Shown: positions 1 to 8,395, numbered from the stretch's first letter. The stretch: DNA of 64,000 nucleotides from Chitinophagales bacterium (GCA_017303335.1 JAFLBK010000003.1:124001-188000); one strand, 5' to 3'. The notes: a model not told the origin generated them from the sequence alone. Translations and numbers: made by a program.

Positions 1-463
1 GGTGCGGAGGCAGGTGCAGAACCAATGCGTAATGATAAATCAGGTTGAATTCGTTCTGGCCGGCAGGGATGGTGAAGGTATAGGATACACCCTGCGCCTT
101 CGGATTGGGTGTGGTCAGTACTTCGTTCCCAAGTTGAATGGAATGCCCGCTTCCATTGGGGCAATTTTTGGGAAAGAATCCATATTGATCGATTCCATCA
201 CCGGGATTGGCCGATAACATTGTATGCCGCCCTGGTACCGGAGGTACCGGTGCATTGGGGGTCCAATTGATCACATTTTGGCCGAGATTAATGGCCGGAA
301 CACCGATCCAGCATTCCCAGCCTGTGAAATCACCCAGTTCGAAATCGAGGTTAGGGGGGCATTGCGCACGTAGGTTTGTACCTGCACAAATGAGGAAGAA
401 AAGTATCAGTACCTTTAAAACGAACTGTTTCAAAGGTTTAAGTTCCGGTAAAGTTATTCTCAT
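1..463 (-). CDS. Secreted protein, N-terminal part (runs off left edge)
   Basis: An open frame reads leftward from an ATG at 463 to the window edge without a stop, about 154 codons. The N-terminus has a basic stretch followed by a hydrophobic run (VLKVLILFFLICAG) ending at about residue 33 in LRAQ, which looks like a signal peptide. The mature part begins with Cys-Pro-Pro-Asn-Leu-Asp and the phrase FELGDFTGWECWIG, then SIQLGNEV and YTFTIPAGQNEF. This layout (bundle of Trp/Gly-rich strands, then a Y-x-Y-x core) is what I know from the N-terminal adhesin or lectin-like domains of large Bacteroidota surface proteins, many of them type IX secretion cargo. That last point is inference, because the C-terminal sorting domain would lie outside the window. 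No enzymatic motif is visible. Confidence 0.7.
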   Translation of the reverse strand, partial: MRITLPELKPLKQFVLKVLILFFLICAGTNLRAQCPPNLDFELGDFTGWECWIGVPAINLGQNVINWTPNAPVPPVPGRHTMLSANPGDGIDQYGFFPKNCPNGSGHSIQLGNEVLTTPNPKAQGVSYTFTIPAGQNEFNLIYHYALVLHLPPH

Positions 464-594
464 GTACGATGTGATGGCGCTCGTAAAGTTAACAAAAGGG
501 CGTCAAAACCCATATAGTTCAGTTCTTTCTCTGCAAAATTCTAATTTACATGTGCAAAGAAGGCTTCGGGCACATCTGTTCCTTCGCTAAACGA

Positions 595-1092
595 ATGAAA
601 ATGAATAAACTAATGCCTTCAAACGGGAATACGAGATGGTCGGTTTTTTCCATCATTATCCTGTCCTGGCTGCTGGTTGGCACGCTGGACATCTGTTCCG
701 CCTTTCTCTACAGTTACCTGAAACGGGGAACAATGCCGGGAGCCATATTGCGGTATATCGCTTCAACCGCGTTTGGTAAAGACCGGTTTACAGATCCGAA
801 AATCGCCAATATCGCTGGCTTACTGGTGCACTATTCCATCGCCCTGGGGTGGACGATCCTTTTCTTCTTCCTCTATCGCCGTTTCCGGTGGATGCAAAAA
901 AATGTACTGGCAACGGGGATCGGCTACGGGTTCTTCATCTGGGCCTTCATGAATATCCTGCTGCTCCCGGTATGGAACAATAAAGCCTATGTCTTCAAAG
1001 CCGAACCGGCCATTGTCAATGCGCTGATACTTATGGCAGCCATCGGTTTACCACTTGCCCTGTTGGCGAAAAAGAAAATAGCGGTCAATTGA
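595..1092 (+). CDS. Four-helix integral membrane protein, unknown function
   Basis: A 165-residue protein with four hydrophobic segments, roughly residues 17-39, 74-95, 103-125 and 138-158, and a Lys-rich tail, so probably an inner-membrane protein. Conserved-looking motifs are GTLDICSAF in the first helix and RGTMPGAILRYIAS in the loop after it, resembling small uncharacterised membrane proteins seen in many Bacteroidota. I do not recognise a functional family. An ATG at 550 is also in frame, but I chose 595 (next Met at 601) because the extra residues add polar sequence ahead of the first membrane helix. The gene stands alone between the left-edge secreted gene, which diverges from it, and the YjbR gene 13 bases downstream. 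Confidence 0.6.
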   Translation: MKMNKLMPSNGNTRWSVFSIIILSWLLVGTLDICSAFLYSYLKRGTMPGAILRYIASTAFGKDRFTDPKIANIAGLLVHYSIALGWTILFFFLYRRFRWMQKNVLATGIGYGFFIWAFMNILLLPVWNNKAYVFKAEPAIVNALILMAAIGLPLALLAKKKIAVN

Positions 1093-1105
1093 TTTACATT
1101 GCAGC

Positions 1106-1441
1106 ATGATCTCCGTGGATACATTCCGGCAATGGGCACTGGCGCTGCCCGACGCGGTGGAACTGCCGCATTTTCACAAGACTTCATTCCGGGTACACAA
1201 GCGCATCTTTGCCACGCTGGATGAAAAAGAGAAAACAGCGGTACTGATGTTATCGCCGCTGCAGCAATCTGTATTCTGCGCCTTCGACAAAACGATCATC
1301 TACCCCGTTCCCGGAGCATGGGGCAAGCAAGGCTGCACCGTTTTTGAGCTCGGCAAGATCCGGAAAACAATGCTGAAAGACGCCCTGCAGGTGGCGTATG
1401 AAGAAATAGCCGAAAAGGCGAAGGTGAAAACCAAAAAGTAA
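1106..1441 (+). CDS. MmcQ/YjbR family protein
   Basis: A 111-residue protein with the family's usual length and pattern: N-terminal DTFRQWALALPDAVELPHF, a central strand set ending in VLMLSP, and the terminal helix LKDALQVAYEEIAEK. The YjbR fold resembles a CyaY or double-wing DNA-binding domain. DNA binding has been suggested for the family but its biological role is not settled. It lies 13 bases after the membrane-protein gene and 2 bases before the radical SAM gene, so the three plus-strand genes 1106-2905 probably share a transcript. The C-terminus is very Lys-rich (KAKVKTKK), which would suit nucleic-acid contact. Confidence 0.85.
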   Translation: MISVDTFRQWALALPDAVELPHFHKTSFRVHKRIFATLDEKEKTAVLMLSPLQQSVFCAFDKTIIYPVPGAWGKQGCTVFELGKIRKTMLKDALQVAYEEIAEKAKVKTKK

Positions 1442-1443
1442 TC

Positions 1444-2343
1444 ATGCTGCAGCAGAAACAGGTCAAATCGGTTTTGAACAAACATAAGAAGAGAGACAGC
1501 TGGTTTCTCGACGATTATTCCGTGAATCCATATGAAGGCTGTAGCTGCAATTGCCAGTATTGCTATATCCGGGGCAGCAAATACGGCGAAAACCTGGAAG
1601 AAAAACTGGCGGTGAAAGTGAATGCGCTGGAAGTGCTCGAAAAGCAACTGGCGGCAAGAGCGAAAAAAGGGCAATACGGGATCGTAGTGGTTGGCTCGGC
1701 AACCGACGCCTACATGCACCAGGAATCGACCTACCGGATGACCGAAGGCATGCTCAAACTGCTGCTGAAATACAGGTTCCCGGTTTTCATCAGCACCAAG
1801 TCGGCGCTGATCACAAGGGATATCGAATTATTGAAAGCGATCGACAACGCGGCGATACTGCCGCCCGATCTTCAAGGCAGATTACAACGCGGGGTGATCC
1901 TCTCCCTTTCGGTCAGCAGTATGGATAAACAGGTAACCGACCAGCTTGAGCCGGGCACCATCCCACCCTTGCAACGCATGGAAATAGTACAACAACTGAA
2001 CAAAGCAGGTTTTTTGACCGGCGTGAATGCGATACCCACCCTCCCTTTCATCAGTGATACCGATGAAGAACTGGAAAAGATCGTTACCGCGGCCAAAACG
2101 CATGGGGCATCTTTTATACTGGTGGGCGGACTCACGTTATTCGGCGAACAAACCGGAGACAGCAAAACACTTTTTTACAAATTTCTCCAACGGTATGATC
2201 CGGCTCTCGTTGAGAAATACCAAAAACTGTACGGCACGTATCCCTATCCGCCCCGCTACTACCAGGAAGACCTGGCACGAAGAGCCGGCCTGATCTGTCA
2301 AAAACATCATTTACGAACAAGCATCATCGAAGAACATGTCTGA
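1444..2343 (+). CDS. SPL-family radical SAM protein
   Basis: A 299-residue radical SAM enzyme. The cluster-binding motif CxxxCxxC is visible near residues 31-40 in YEGCSCNCQYCY, followed by a GSATDAYMHQE segment in the TIM-barrel half and LSVSSMDKQ further on. The overall pattern matches the Rv2578c/SPL-like branch, related to spore photoproduct lyase, that is common in bacteria that do not sporulate. Its substrate is unknown. It should bind a [4Fe-4S] cluster and cleave S-adenosylmethionine in the cytoplasm. The stop overlaps the start of the AlkD-like gene by 8 bases, so translational coupling is likely. The pairing with a DNA-glycosylase-like protein hints at a DNA repair role, which is inference from context. 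Confidence 0.85.
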   Translation: MLQQKQVKSVLNKHKKRDSWFLDDYSVNPYEGCSCNCQYCYIRGSKYGENLEEKLAVKVNALEVLEKQLAARAKKGQYGIVVVGSATDAYMHQESTYRMTEGMLKLLLKYRFPVFISTKSALITRDIELLKAIDNAAILPPDLQGRLQRGVILSLSVSSMDKQVTDQLEPGTIPPLQRMEIVQQLNKAGFLTGVNAIPTLPFISDTDEELEKIVTAAKTHGASFILVGGLTLFGEQTGDSKTLFYKFLQRYDPALVEKYQKLYGTYPYPPRYYQEDLARRAGLICQKHHLRTSIIEEHV

Positions 2344-2905
2344 ACAACTCAACGCCATTCAGAAGATACTTAAAGCGAACAGCAATGCCGAAGCATTGGA
2401 AGCACAGCAGAAATTCGTTCCCGGCGAAATGAAAGCCTATGGCGTACGCATGCCGGTACTGAATGAACTGGCCAAAGCATACAAGTCGGGCGGTTTCGAA
2501 CTGGCAGAAGCCCTATGGAAATCGGGCATGATGGAAGAAAAGATCCTGGCGGTAAAAATACTTGGGCTGGTAGCCAAAAAAGACCCCGAACGCTCGTTGA
2601 AACTCATCCGTTTTTTTGCGCCCGGCATCGACAACTGGGCCGTTTGTGATGCCATGGGTATGCAGGGACTGAAGCCCATTCTGAAAACCCATCAGCAGGA
2701 TATCTTTGCACTCGCAAAAAAATACAATCGGTCTACGAATTTCTGGGAAAGAAGATTGAGCCTGGTACTGGTGGAATGGTACACCCGCATACCGGAACTG
2801 CACCCGGAAATAAAGCAACTGATCAAACCCCTGGAGAACGATCCGGAATATTATGTACGCAAGGCCGTTACCTGGATCAATAAGAATTTCGCGAAGGGTA
2901 AATAA
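2336..2905 (+). CDS. DNA alkylation repair protein, AlkD-like HEAT-repeat glycosylase
   Basis: A 189-residue all-helical protein. The pattern MKAYGVRMPVLNELAK, the helix FELAEALWKSGMMEEK, DNWAVCDAMG and the C-terminal EYYVRKAVTWINKNF are typical of AlkD, which flips and releases N3- and N7-alkylpurines using a HEAT-repeat groove. It is a little shorter than Bacillus AlkD (about 230 residues), as is common in Bacteroidota versions. The ATG overlaps the upstream radical SAM gene by 8 bases, pointing to one operon. Downstream lies a block of repeat DNA without a clear terminator. Confidence 0.85.
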   Translation: MSEQLNAIQKILKANSNAEALEAQQKFVPGEMKAYGVRMPVLNELAKAYKSGGFELAEALWKSGMMEEKILAVKILGLVAKKDPERSLKLIRFFAPGIDNWAVCDAMGMQGLKPILKTHQQDIFALAKKYNRSTNFWERRLSLVLVEWYTRIPELHPEIKQLIKPLENDPEYYVRKAVTWINKNFAKGK

Positions 2906-2917
2906 ACAACGTCAGTG

Positions 2918-3066
2918 CCCCGCCGTTGGCGGGAGAAGCAATCTCACATTTGGAAGATCACTTCGCTATGCTCGTGATGACGTTCACTGCCGTCATTGCG
3001 ATCCCGCCGCAGGCGGGAGAAGCAATCTCACATTTGGAAGATCACTTCGCTATGCTCGTGATGACA
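2918..3066. repeat. Intergenic palindromic repeat block with a 54-bp direct repeat
   Basis: Two perfect 54-base copies lie at 2928-2981 and 3012-3065. Each begins with GGCGGGAGAAGCAATCTC and ends with GCTATGCTCGTGATGAC. Each is preceded by a CCCGCC-nnn-GGCGGG palindrome (2919-2933 and 3003-3017), and the spacer holds GTCATTGCGA. The same palindrome and the GCAATCTC/GTCATTGCGA parts recur near 10.7 kb and 48.5-48.7 kb. This looks like a dispersed REP or MITE-like intergenic family. It creates a small spurious reading frame that I do not annotate. Confidence 0.85.
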
Positions 3067-3184
3067 ATGATTAATGAGATATCCATGTAACCGGCATCCC
3101 GCATCCGGTATCCTGCACCTGGTATCAGGTATCTGGTATCTGGCATCTCGAATCCTGTATTTGCTATCTGCACTTTTTCCCGGC

Positions 3185-3976
3185 CTACCCTTCCGATTTC
3201 ATCGCCGCGTTCTTCATCTCGGCCGCCAGGCCATGCCCCAGGTATTTTTCGATCCAGGCATGCACGCCATAGATCACGGGGGTGAGCAGTATCGCCACCA
3301 CAAATTTGTAAATATAGTTGCCGGTTCCGGTTACCAGCACCTGGTGCAGGCTCCAGGGATCGCCCTGCCCGGCTTGTATGCGTTTACCAACATAGAAGGC
3401 AATGAAAAGAACCACGAAACTATCAACCAGTTGCGAAACAAGCGTGGAGCCGGTTGCCCGGAGCCAGATGCTTTTTTCGCCGGTGACTTTTTTGATGCGG
3501 TGGAAAACAAGTACATCCAGCACCTGCCCTACCAGGAACGCGACCATGGAACCGATGATGATCCACATGCCTTGCCCGAATATACCCCGGAATGCCGCAT
3601 CGGGTTTATCGATCCCGTTACCGATCGAAAAATATTCCGAAGGGGAAAGCGCAATGGCCCCGTTGAAGATGAGGAAGGCGTAACTGATCAGGCCGATGGT
3701 GAGGTAGGAAAGAAATTTCACGCCGCGGGTTCCATAGTATTCATTGATGATATCGGTCATCACAAACACCAAGGGCCAGAGCAAGACCCCGGCAGTAAGG
3801 TGAAAACTGAACGGGCTACCAAAAAGATTGATATTGGCCCGTTGCACCCCAACGGTATCCTCGAGCGAGAATATCTTTACGCCGATCACTTCGGCAAGCA
3901 AGGCGCTGGTGATGAAGATACCGGCGAGCAGGATAAAAAGTTTGGTGCTTTTGTCTTTAAGAATGTTGTGTATCAT
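3185..3976 (-). CDS. yhhQ: Queuosine precursor transporter (YhhQ/VUT family)
   Basis: A 263-residue integral membrane protein with about six hydrophobic segments. Family signatures are LAEVIGVKIF in the first helix, FHLTAGVLLWPLVFVMTDII followed by NEYYG, and the late QLVDSFVVLFIAFYVG segment. The VUT/YhhQ family imports queuosine precursors (preQ0 or preQ1) across the inner membrane for modification of tRNA wobble guanosine. The ATG overlaps the stop of the upstream small membrane gene (ATGA, 3973-3976), so the two are co-transcribed. Position 3185 is close to repeat DNA and I see no strong terminator. No queuosine biosynthesis genes lie in this window. Confidence 0.9.
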   Translation of the reverse strand: MIHNILKDKSTKLFILLAGIFITSALLAEVIGVKIFSLEDTVGVQRANINLFGSPFSFHLTAGVLLWPLVFVMTDIINEYYGTRGVKFLSYLTIGLISYAFLIFNGAIALSPSEYFSIGNGIDKPDAAFRGIFGQGMWIIIGSMVAFLVGQVLDVLVFHRIKKVTGEKSIWLRATGSTLVSQLVDSFVVLFIAFYVGKRIQAGQGDPWSLHQVLVTGTGNYIYKFVVAILLTPVIYGVHAWIEKYLGHGLAAEMKNAAMKSEG

Positions 3977-4284
3977 CGTCCCTGTTTAAGAAAAAAATGA
4001 AAATATACCTGTGCACAAAATATCAGGATATTAAAGATAATGATCCACCGGGACAGTTTCACGTTCACCCGGAAAGCCGTAAAGATCAGAGCAAGCAAAA
4101 GAAACAGGGCATTCACAAGGATGGCCCCATAGCCGAGTATGACCAGGGTTCCTTCGAGCCAGGGCAAGGGCAATACCTGGTCGGTACTACCGGGCGGTTT
4201 GCCGTGCACTTCCACATACCAGAGCGCCACCGCAACCAGGAAACAGATATTGCACAAGACAGTAAGTTTGGAAAAGAAGCGCAT
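3973..4284 (-). CDS. Small three-helix membrane protein
   Basis: A 103-residue protein with three hydrophobic stretches, about residues 5-25, 48-70 and 79-99, and a short soluble loop (HGKPPGSTDQVLPLPW) after the first. It overlaps the queuosine transporter by four bases and probably belongs to the same operon. I do not recognise a family. The overlap suggests an accessory role to the transporter or simple co-expression, which is inference only. Confidence 0.6.
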   Translation of the reverse strand: MRFFSKLTVLCNICFLVAVALWYVEVHGKPPGSTDQVLPLPWLEGTLVILGYGAILVNALFLLLALIFTAFRVNVKLSRWIIIFNILIFCAQVYFHFFLKQGR

Positions 4285-4317
4285 GGAGTGCAGGGCTGTT
4301 TAGAACGTTTAAAGTTT

Positions 4318-4345
4318 GAGGTTTAAGGTTTAAGGTTTAAGGTTG
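4318..4345. repeat. Short tandem repeat, AGGTTTA heptamer
   Basis: About four head-to-tail copies of a 7-base unit (AGGTTTA) upstream of the small membrane protein gene on the minus strand. It probably arose by slippage. It may carry promoter material because it is AT-rich and sits 35-60 bases from the start at 4284, but I see no clear -7 box. Confidence 0.7.
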
Positions 4346-4380
4346 AAAGAGTCCATAGAATTTTGAGTCGACCACAAGCC

Positions 4381-4422
4381 ATACACCATGAACCATACAC
4401 CATGAACCATACACCATGAACC
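4381..4422. repeat. Three perfect copies of a 14-bp tandem repeat
   Basis: The unit ATACACCATGAACC occurs three times without change, followed by degenerate ATGAAC copies up to 4444. Related ATGAACCAT words lie in other gaps (about 22736, 57918 and 61306). There is no coding potential. Confidence 0.85.
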
Positions 4423-4442
4423 ATGAACTAAACTATGAACCA

Positions 4443-5099
4443 TCACCCATTCTTCCCGGTCAGCATCGGCACGAAGGAGAAATTATCGAAGGCTTCTTCG
4501 GTCAGGCTCCCGTCGTCATTCTTTGTGATGCGCAACATACGCTGGTGATGGTCTTCATCCACCGGTATCACCATTTTTCCACCCGGTTTCAGTTGTTCAA
4601 TGAGCCGGGGTGGTATAAAAGGCGCCGCCGCGGTGATGATCACTTTATCAAAGGGGGCGAAGGTGGGTAATCCCTCGTACCCGTCGCCATAAAAGAATTT
4701 GATATTGGGATACTGGTTCTTCAGCACGAACTGTTTTGTTTTGTCGAACAGCTTCTTCTGCCGTTCGATCGTGTACACCCTTGCTCCCATTTCGGCGAGC
4801 ACGGTGGCCTGGTAAATGCTGCCCGTGCCGATCTCGAGGATCTTATCGGTGGGTTTTACCTGCAGCAACTGGGTTTGGTAGGCCACGGTATAGGGTTGCG
4901 AGATCGTTTGACCTTCGCTGATCGGGAATGCCCTGTCTTCGTAAGCGATCTTATCGAAGGCGCTGTCGAGAAAATAATGGCGGGGGATATTGTTCATCGC
5001 CTGCAGTACATTTTCGTCGGTGATTCCTTTCTCCCGGAGCTGATCGATCAGTTTTTTACGCAGGCCTTTATGCTGGTAGGTATCTTCGAATTTTCTCAT
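4443..5099 (-). CDS. pcm: Protein-L-isoaspartate O-methyltransferase
   Basis: A 218-residue class I methyltransferase. It repairs isoaspartyl residues in damaged proteins by transferring a methyl group from S-adenosylmethionine. Family motifs: the N-terminal helix RKKLIDQLREKGI, NNIPRHYFL, ISQPYTVAYQTQLLQ, the SAM motif ILEIGTGSIYQATVLAEMG, and IITAAAPFIPPRLIEQLKPGG. In motif I the third glycine of the usual GTGSGYQ is isoleucine here. I treat this as lineage variation, since everything else is intact. A longer frame reaches 5141, but that part would lie in the terminator of the upstream gene, so the ATG at 5099 (MRKFEDTYQ) is the better start. Confidence 0.92.
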   Translation of the reverse strand: MRKFEDTYQHKGLRKKLIDQLREKGITDENVLQAMNNIPRHYFLDSAFDKIAYEDRAFPISEGQTISQPYTVAYQTQLLQVKPTDKILEIGTGSIYQATVLAEMGARVYTIERQKKLFDKTKQFVLKNQYPNIKFFYGDGYEGLPTFAPFDKVIITAAAPFIPPRLIEQLKPGGKMVIPVDEDHHQRMLRITKNDDGSLTEEAFDNFSFVPMLTGKNG

Positions 5100-5112
5100 C
5101 GCATCGCAAGAT

Positions 5113-5138
5113 AAAAAAATACCGGGAGTATCTCCCGG
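5113..5138 (-). terminator. Rho-independent terminator of the 5166-6197 gene
   Basis: On the minus strand CCGGGAG-ATA-CTCCCGG forms a 7-bp stem with a 3-base loop, followed by TATTTTTTTAT. It lies 28 bases after the stop of the upstream minus-strand gene and just before the pcm start, so it separates the two transcripts. Confidence 0.85.
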
Positions 5139-5165
5139 CATTCTTTACAGCTACGATCAACCGGT

Positions 5166-6197
5166 TTATTTGTACCGCGGTGTGTGCTCATTGAAAAAAG
5201 CGTTCACGGCTTTGTTCCAGTCGTTGAGCAGATCGGTGCGTTGCTTATCCAATGCCTGGTTGGTTTTATTGAAGGCCTGCGAAGCGGCGTTGATATCATT
5301 CACGCTTTTATTATAGGCATCCACATCGCTCTGTGTCGGACTGCCCTTCTTCTCGAATTCTTTTTTAATGGCGTCGAAGCGTTCCTTGGTGAGGTAAAAA
5401 TCACTGACGCTTTTCATTTTCTCGCCGGCCTCCTGTTCATAAAACTCCAGCAGGGCCTTGCAGGCGGCGATGAGTGCATTATCCCCGTCGTACGGCTTGA
5501 TGACAGCGAGTTTCTGCAATCCTTCCCGGGCATATTTCAGCAGGGAATTCCGGTTTTGCTCAATGCCCGTGATGTTGTTCTTCCGCATCGATTCCATCAG
5601 GTTGGCTTCCTGGTTATTGGGCCGGAAGAAAATAAGGTATACCTGGTGGTAGTATTCATTGATGGCCCGTACCTGTTTCATCATATCGCCGATATTGTCC
5701 GAGCTCTCGGTAAGGGTAACATTATTCCGCTTGGCGAACTCCCGTTGCGCCGTGCGCATCTTCTCATTGGCCTCTTCCAGTTTCTTATCCACCATCTCCT
5801 GGGCCAGGATGTACGCTTCCATGGCATCATAACTCTGTTCAGCGATCTCTTCCATGTTAATGATCTTACTGTAATCGTCGTTCAGCACGTTGTAATACAT
5901 CTTCATAAAATTTACGGCCGTATCCCGGTAGGCTTTATCTCCTTTGAAGGCGGGCATGCTGGCGATGTTCATCCGGGCTTCCTGTACTTCTTCGATGAGC
6001 TTATTCCGCAGGGCTTCAACCTTGCGGGCCCGTTTACCGTGTGCGGCGGCGCTGTTATAGCTCAGGAATTTCTTCGCAATATTTTCATTTTGTTTGCTGA
6101 TGACCGCCATATATCCAACAGGCGTATCGTAGTCCTGCGCAAGCAGGGCCGGTTGCGTTATTCCCCATACAAGGATGAGAAGAAAGAGTCGCTTCAT
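5166..6197 (-). CDS. Secreted alpha-helical protein (possibly LIC11966-like)
   Basis: A 343-residue protein with a signal peptide (MKRLFLLILVWGITQPALLAQ, cut near residue 21) and an almost wholly helical, charged mature part. Coiled-coil-like segments include about residues 125-155 (EMVDKKLEEANEKMRTAQRE) and 255-330. No catalytic motif is visible. It resembles the LIC11966 family of predicted surface proteins found in Bacteroidota and Leptospira, judged from length and helical pattern only. It precedes a terminator and follows prc by 54 bases, so prc and this gene may share a transcript. Function is unknown; it is presumably periplasmic. Confidence 0.65.
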   Translation of the reverse strand: MKRLFLLILVWGITQPALLAQDYDTPVGYMAVISKQNENIAKKFLSYNSAAAHGKRARKVEALRNKLIEEVQEARMNIASMPAFKGDKAYRDTAVNFMKMYYNVLNDDYSKIINMEEIAEQSYDAMEAYILAQEMVDKKLEEANEKMRTAQREFAKRNNVTLTESSDNIGDMMKQVRAINEYYHQVYLIFFRPNNQEANLMESMRKNNITGIEQNRNSLLKYAREGLQKLAVIKPYDGDNALIAACKALLEFYEQEAGEKMKSVSDFYLTKERFDAIKKEFEKKGSPTQSDVDAYNKSVNDINAASQAFNKTNQALDKQRTDLLNDWNKAVNAFFNEHTPRYK

Positions 6198-6251
6198 AGC
6201 AGGTAGTTTTGTTGTTTATAGTTAGGTACATCTCCTCCCGGAAATGCCTGG

Positions 6252-8342
6252 TCAGTTTCCAATCCAGTCCAGGAGAATGTAACATGCCTCCCGCAGTACC
6301 TGGTCGTTCTGTACATGCAGCAGGTAGGTTTTATTGATCTCCTGGCTGCGGGTGCCCGAAAGGCGTATCCGCTCCATATCAAACGCGTTGTTCGCAGCGG
6401 TGAACACCGAACCCGTCGCGGTTTCATCCGGCTTCATCTGTTTGAACATCTCGGTGGTCTTGCTGTAATGACTGGCATAGGCATTCCATTGCAAAGGAAT
6501 CGTTCGCCCGGTCCGGTACGATTTCAGCCACTGGCCAAAGGCGCTTACCCCGGTGAAGAAAGGCGCCGCCTGTACCCGCTGACTGCTTTTTTGTTTAAGG
6601 CTTTGCACGGGTATCACCGGAAGCTGCTGGTAGATGCCGGCCCGCACATTATCGGGCTGCAAGGCGCTGCTGTTCGCTTTTTCCTTGAACGATTCATCCG
6701 AATAGGCATCGGGCAGTTCAATATCGGGTATTACGCCTTTCCACTGCGTGGTGCTTCCGTTCACCCGGTAGAATTTCTCTTCGGTCACTTTCACAAAATC
6801 GAGATAGGTTTTGTCGCGGGAAGGTGTGAGCGTATCCATCGGCAATACGATCTGTGCCGTGCCCTTGCCATAGGTTGGTCCGCCCACAATGAGCGCCCGG
6901 TTGTAATCCTGTAATACCGCACTCACAAATTCGCTGGCGCTGGCGCTGGCGCCATTCACCAGTACGATAAGCGGTCCGTCGTAAATGGTGCCGCGGTTGG
7001 GATCTTTCAGGAAGCGGAGTTTGCCTTCCCGGTCTTTCACGGAAGCGACCGGGCCAATATCGATGAAGATGCCTGCCAGCTGCATGGCTTCCCACATGCT
7101 TCCGCCGCCATTGTAGCGCAGATCGAGGATGAGTCCGGCGATGCTATCCCGTTTCAGTTTTACGATCTCTTTACTTACATCATTGGCGCAACCATCGTAC
7201 TTAATATCCCGTTCATCGCGGATCGATTCGCTTTCGCGGCTGTAGAACCCGGGGAGGTTGATATAACCGATATTCCTACTGCCACGCAGCACATAGCTTT
7301 TTACAATGCTTTCTTCCGCGGTGATCTTTTCCTTGGTGAGTTTAACCGTTTTCGTTTCCCCGGCCGTGGTGCGTACGGTCAGTTCCAGGTCGGACTGGCT
7401 GCTGCCACCCAGCGCCCGCTCCAATTCATCGTCGTCATCCATATCCTCCACTTTTTTTTCCACGCCGTCCGTTTTTACAGCAACCACCTGGTCGCCGGTA
7501 TGCAGTTGGCCGCTGCGCCAGGCGCTGCCTCCGGGTTGCAGGTAACCGATCATTTTATCCCCTTTCTCATTTTCTTCCAGGTCGAACCCGGCGCTGTATT
7601 CCGAAGCGCTCATATCGGTTTCGAATTCTTTTTTCTCTTTCAGATTCATATAAGCGGTATGCGGGTCGTAACACCAGGCAATGCTGTTCAGGTATTCATC
7701 CTCCCTATCCGCGATGAACGATGCCGGTGTTTTGAGCATGCCCTTGATGTATTGCCCCTCCCGCTTCTTCAGTTTTTCCCGCATCTCCTTTTCCCATTTG
7801 CCGAAATCGACCGGCTGCTGCAGAGGCAGCGTTTTTCCGTCGCCGGTCAGTTTATCGGCGATATCTTCCAGTATGCGCCATTTGAACAAGCGTTGCCAGC
7901 GCAGGGCGAGTTCGGTGGTATTGGCCGCGTAGTCGGCACAAGGCCATACAATATTATCGGGTTTGGAGAAATCGAGTGGTTTGGAAAGAATGGCCTGCAT
8001 CAAACTGTCGGCCCGGAGTATGGCCAAACGGAACAGGGTTGATGAGCGGGTAAAAAATTCCCAGCCCCTGCCCTGCAGTTCTTCATCAAGTTTTGTTTTG
8101 AAGACGGCCAGTTGGTTTATCTCGGCCTGTGTGAAAAAAAGCTTTTCTTCATCCAGTTCCCCGATCCATTTGTCATAGAGCCGGGCCGAAGCCGAATCGT
8201 TCCAGGAAAGCGGCTGGTAATGATTTTTTTCCAGGAAACGACGCAGGGTGAGCGCTTTTTGCTGAAGCGTTGCCGCATGCTGCTGCTGCGCATCCGCACA
8301 GAAAGATATCGCTAGCGATATAAGCAGGCAGCATTTCTTCAT
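6252..8342 (-). CDS. prc: Carboxy-terminal processing protease Prc/Tsp (S41A)
   Basis: A 696-residue periplasmic serine protease. After a signal peptide (cut near residue 18, FCADAQ) come an N-terminal helical Tsp domain (about 30-215), a PDZ domain (about 240-330, with PGGSAWRSGQLHTGDQVVAV), the S41 catalytic core (about 350-540) and a C-terminal helical DUF3340-like domain. The catalytic dyad is visible: Ser in NGASASASEF near residue 465 and Lys in PTYGKGTAQ 25 residues later, the same spacing as E. coli Tsp. The enzyme degrades proteins from their C-termini and often processes lipoproteins and penicillin-binding proteins. Length and domain order are those of a complete enzyme. Confidence 0.95.
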   Translation of the reverse strand: MKKCCLLISLAISFCADAQQQHAATLQQKALTLRRFLEKNHYQPLSWNDSASARLYDKWIGELDEEKLFFTQAEINQLAVFKTKLDEELQGRGWEFFTRSSTLFRLAILRADSLMQAILSKPLDFSKPDNIVWPCADYAANTTELALRWQRLFKWRILEDIADKLTGDGKTLPLQQPVDFGKWEKEMREKLKKREGQYIKGMLKTPASFIADREDEYLNSIAWCYDPHTAYMNLKEKKEFETDMSASEYSAGFDLEENEKGDKMIGYLQPGGSAWRSGQLHTGDQVVAVKTDGVEKKVEDMDDDDELERALGGSSQSDLELTVRTTAGETKTVKLTKEKITAEESIVKSYVLRGSRNIGYINLPGFYSRESESIRDERDIKYDGCANDVSKEIVKLKRDSIAGLILDLRYNGGGSMWEAMQLAGIFIDIGPVASVKDREGKLRFLKDPNRGTIYDGPLIVLVNGASASASEFVSAVLQDYNRALIVGGPTYGKGTAQIVLPMDTLTPSRDKTYLDFVKVTEEKFYRVNGSTTQWKGVIPDIELPDAYSDESFKEKANSSALQPDNVRAGIYQQLPVIPVQSLKQKSSQRVQAAPFFTGVSAFGQWLKSYRTGRTIPLQWNAYASHYSKTTEMFKQMKPDETATGSVFTAANNAFDMERIRLSGTRSQEINKTYLLHVQNDQVLREACYILLDWIGN

Positions 8343-8395
8343 AAACAGGTGGTACCTGGTTCGGGTACTTTGCGTGTATCAGTACTTTAAGATAC

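Noticed and set aside
2928..3065. Possible CRISPR-like pair of repeats
   Set aside because: Only two copies, no array, no cas genes, and the palindromic parts match REP-type elements elsewhere in the window.
2853..3074. A 73-codon frame repeating the phrase GGRSNLTFGRSLRYARDD
   Set aside because: It is produced by the 54-bp intergenic direct repeat, not by a gene.
3074..4000. A 308-codon plus-strand open frame opposite the queuosine transporter
   Set aside because: Antisense to a membrane protein with clear YhhQ motifs; the plus translation is polar low-complexity sequence without motifs.
4443..5099. Possible inactivation of pcm because motif I reads GTGSIYQ instead of GTGSGYQ
   Set aside because: All other motifs and the length are intact, so I regard this as a lineage variant rather than damage.
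5184..6206. A 340-codon plus-strand open frame opposite the 5166-6197 gene
   Set aside because: The minus-strand gene has a signal peptide and terminator; the plus frame is a shadow.
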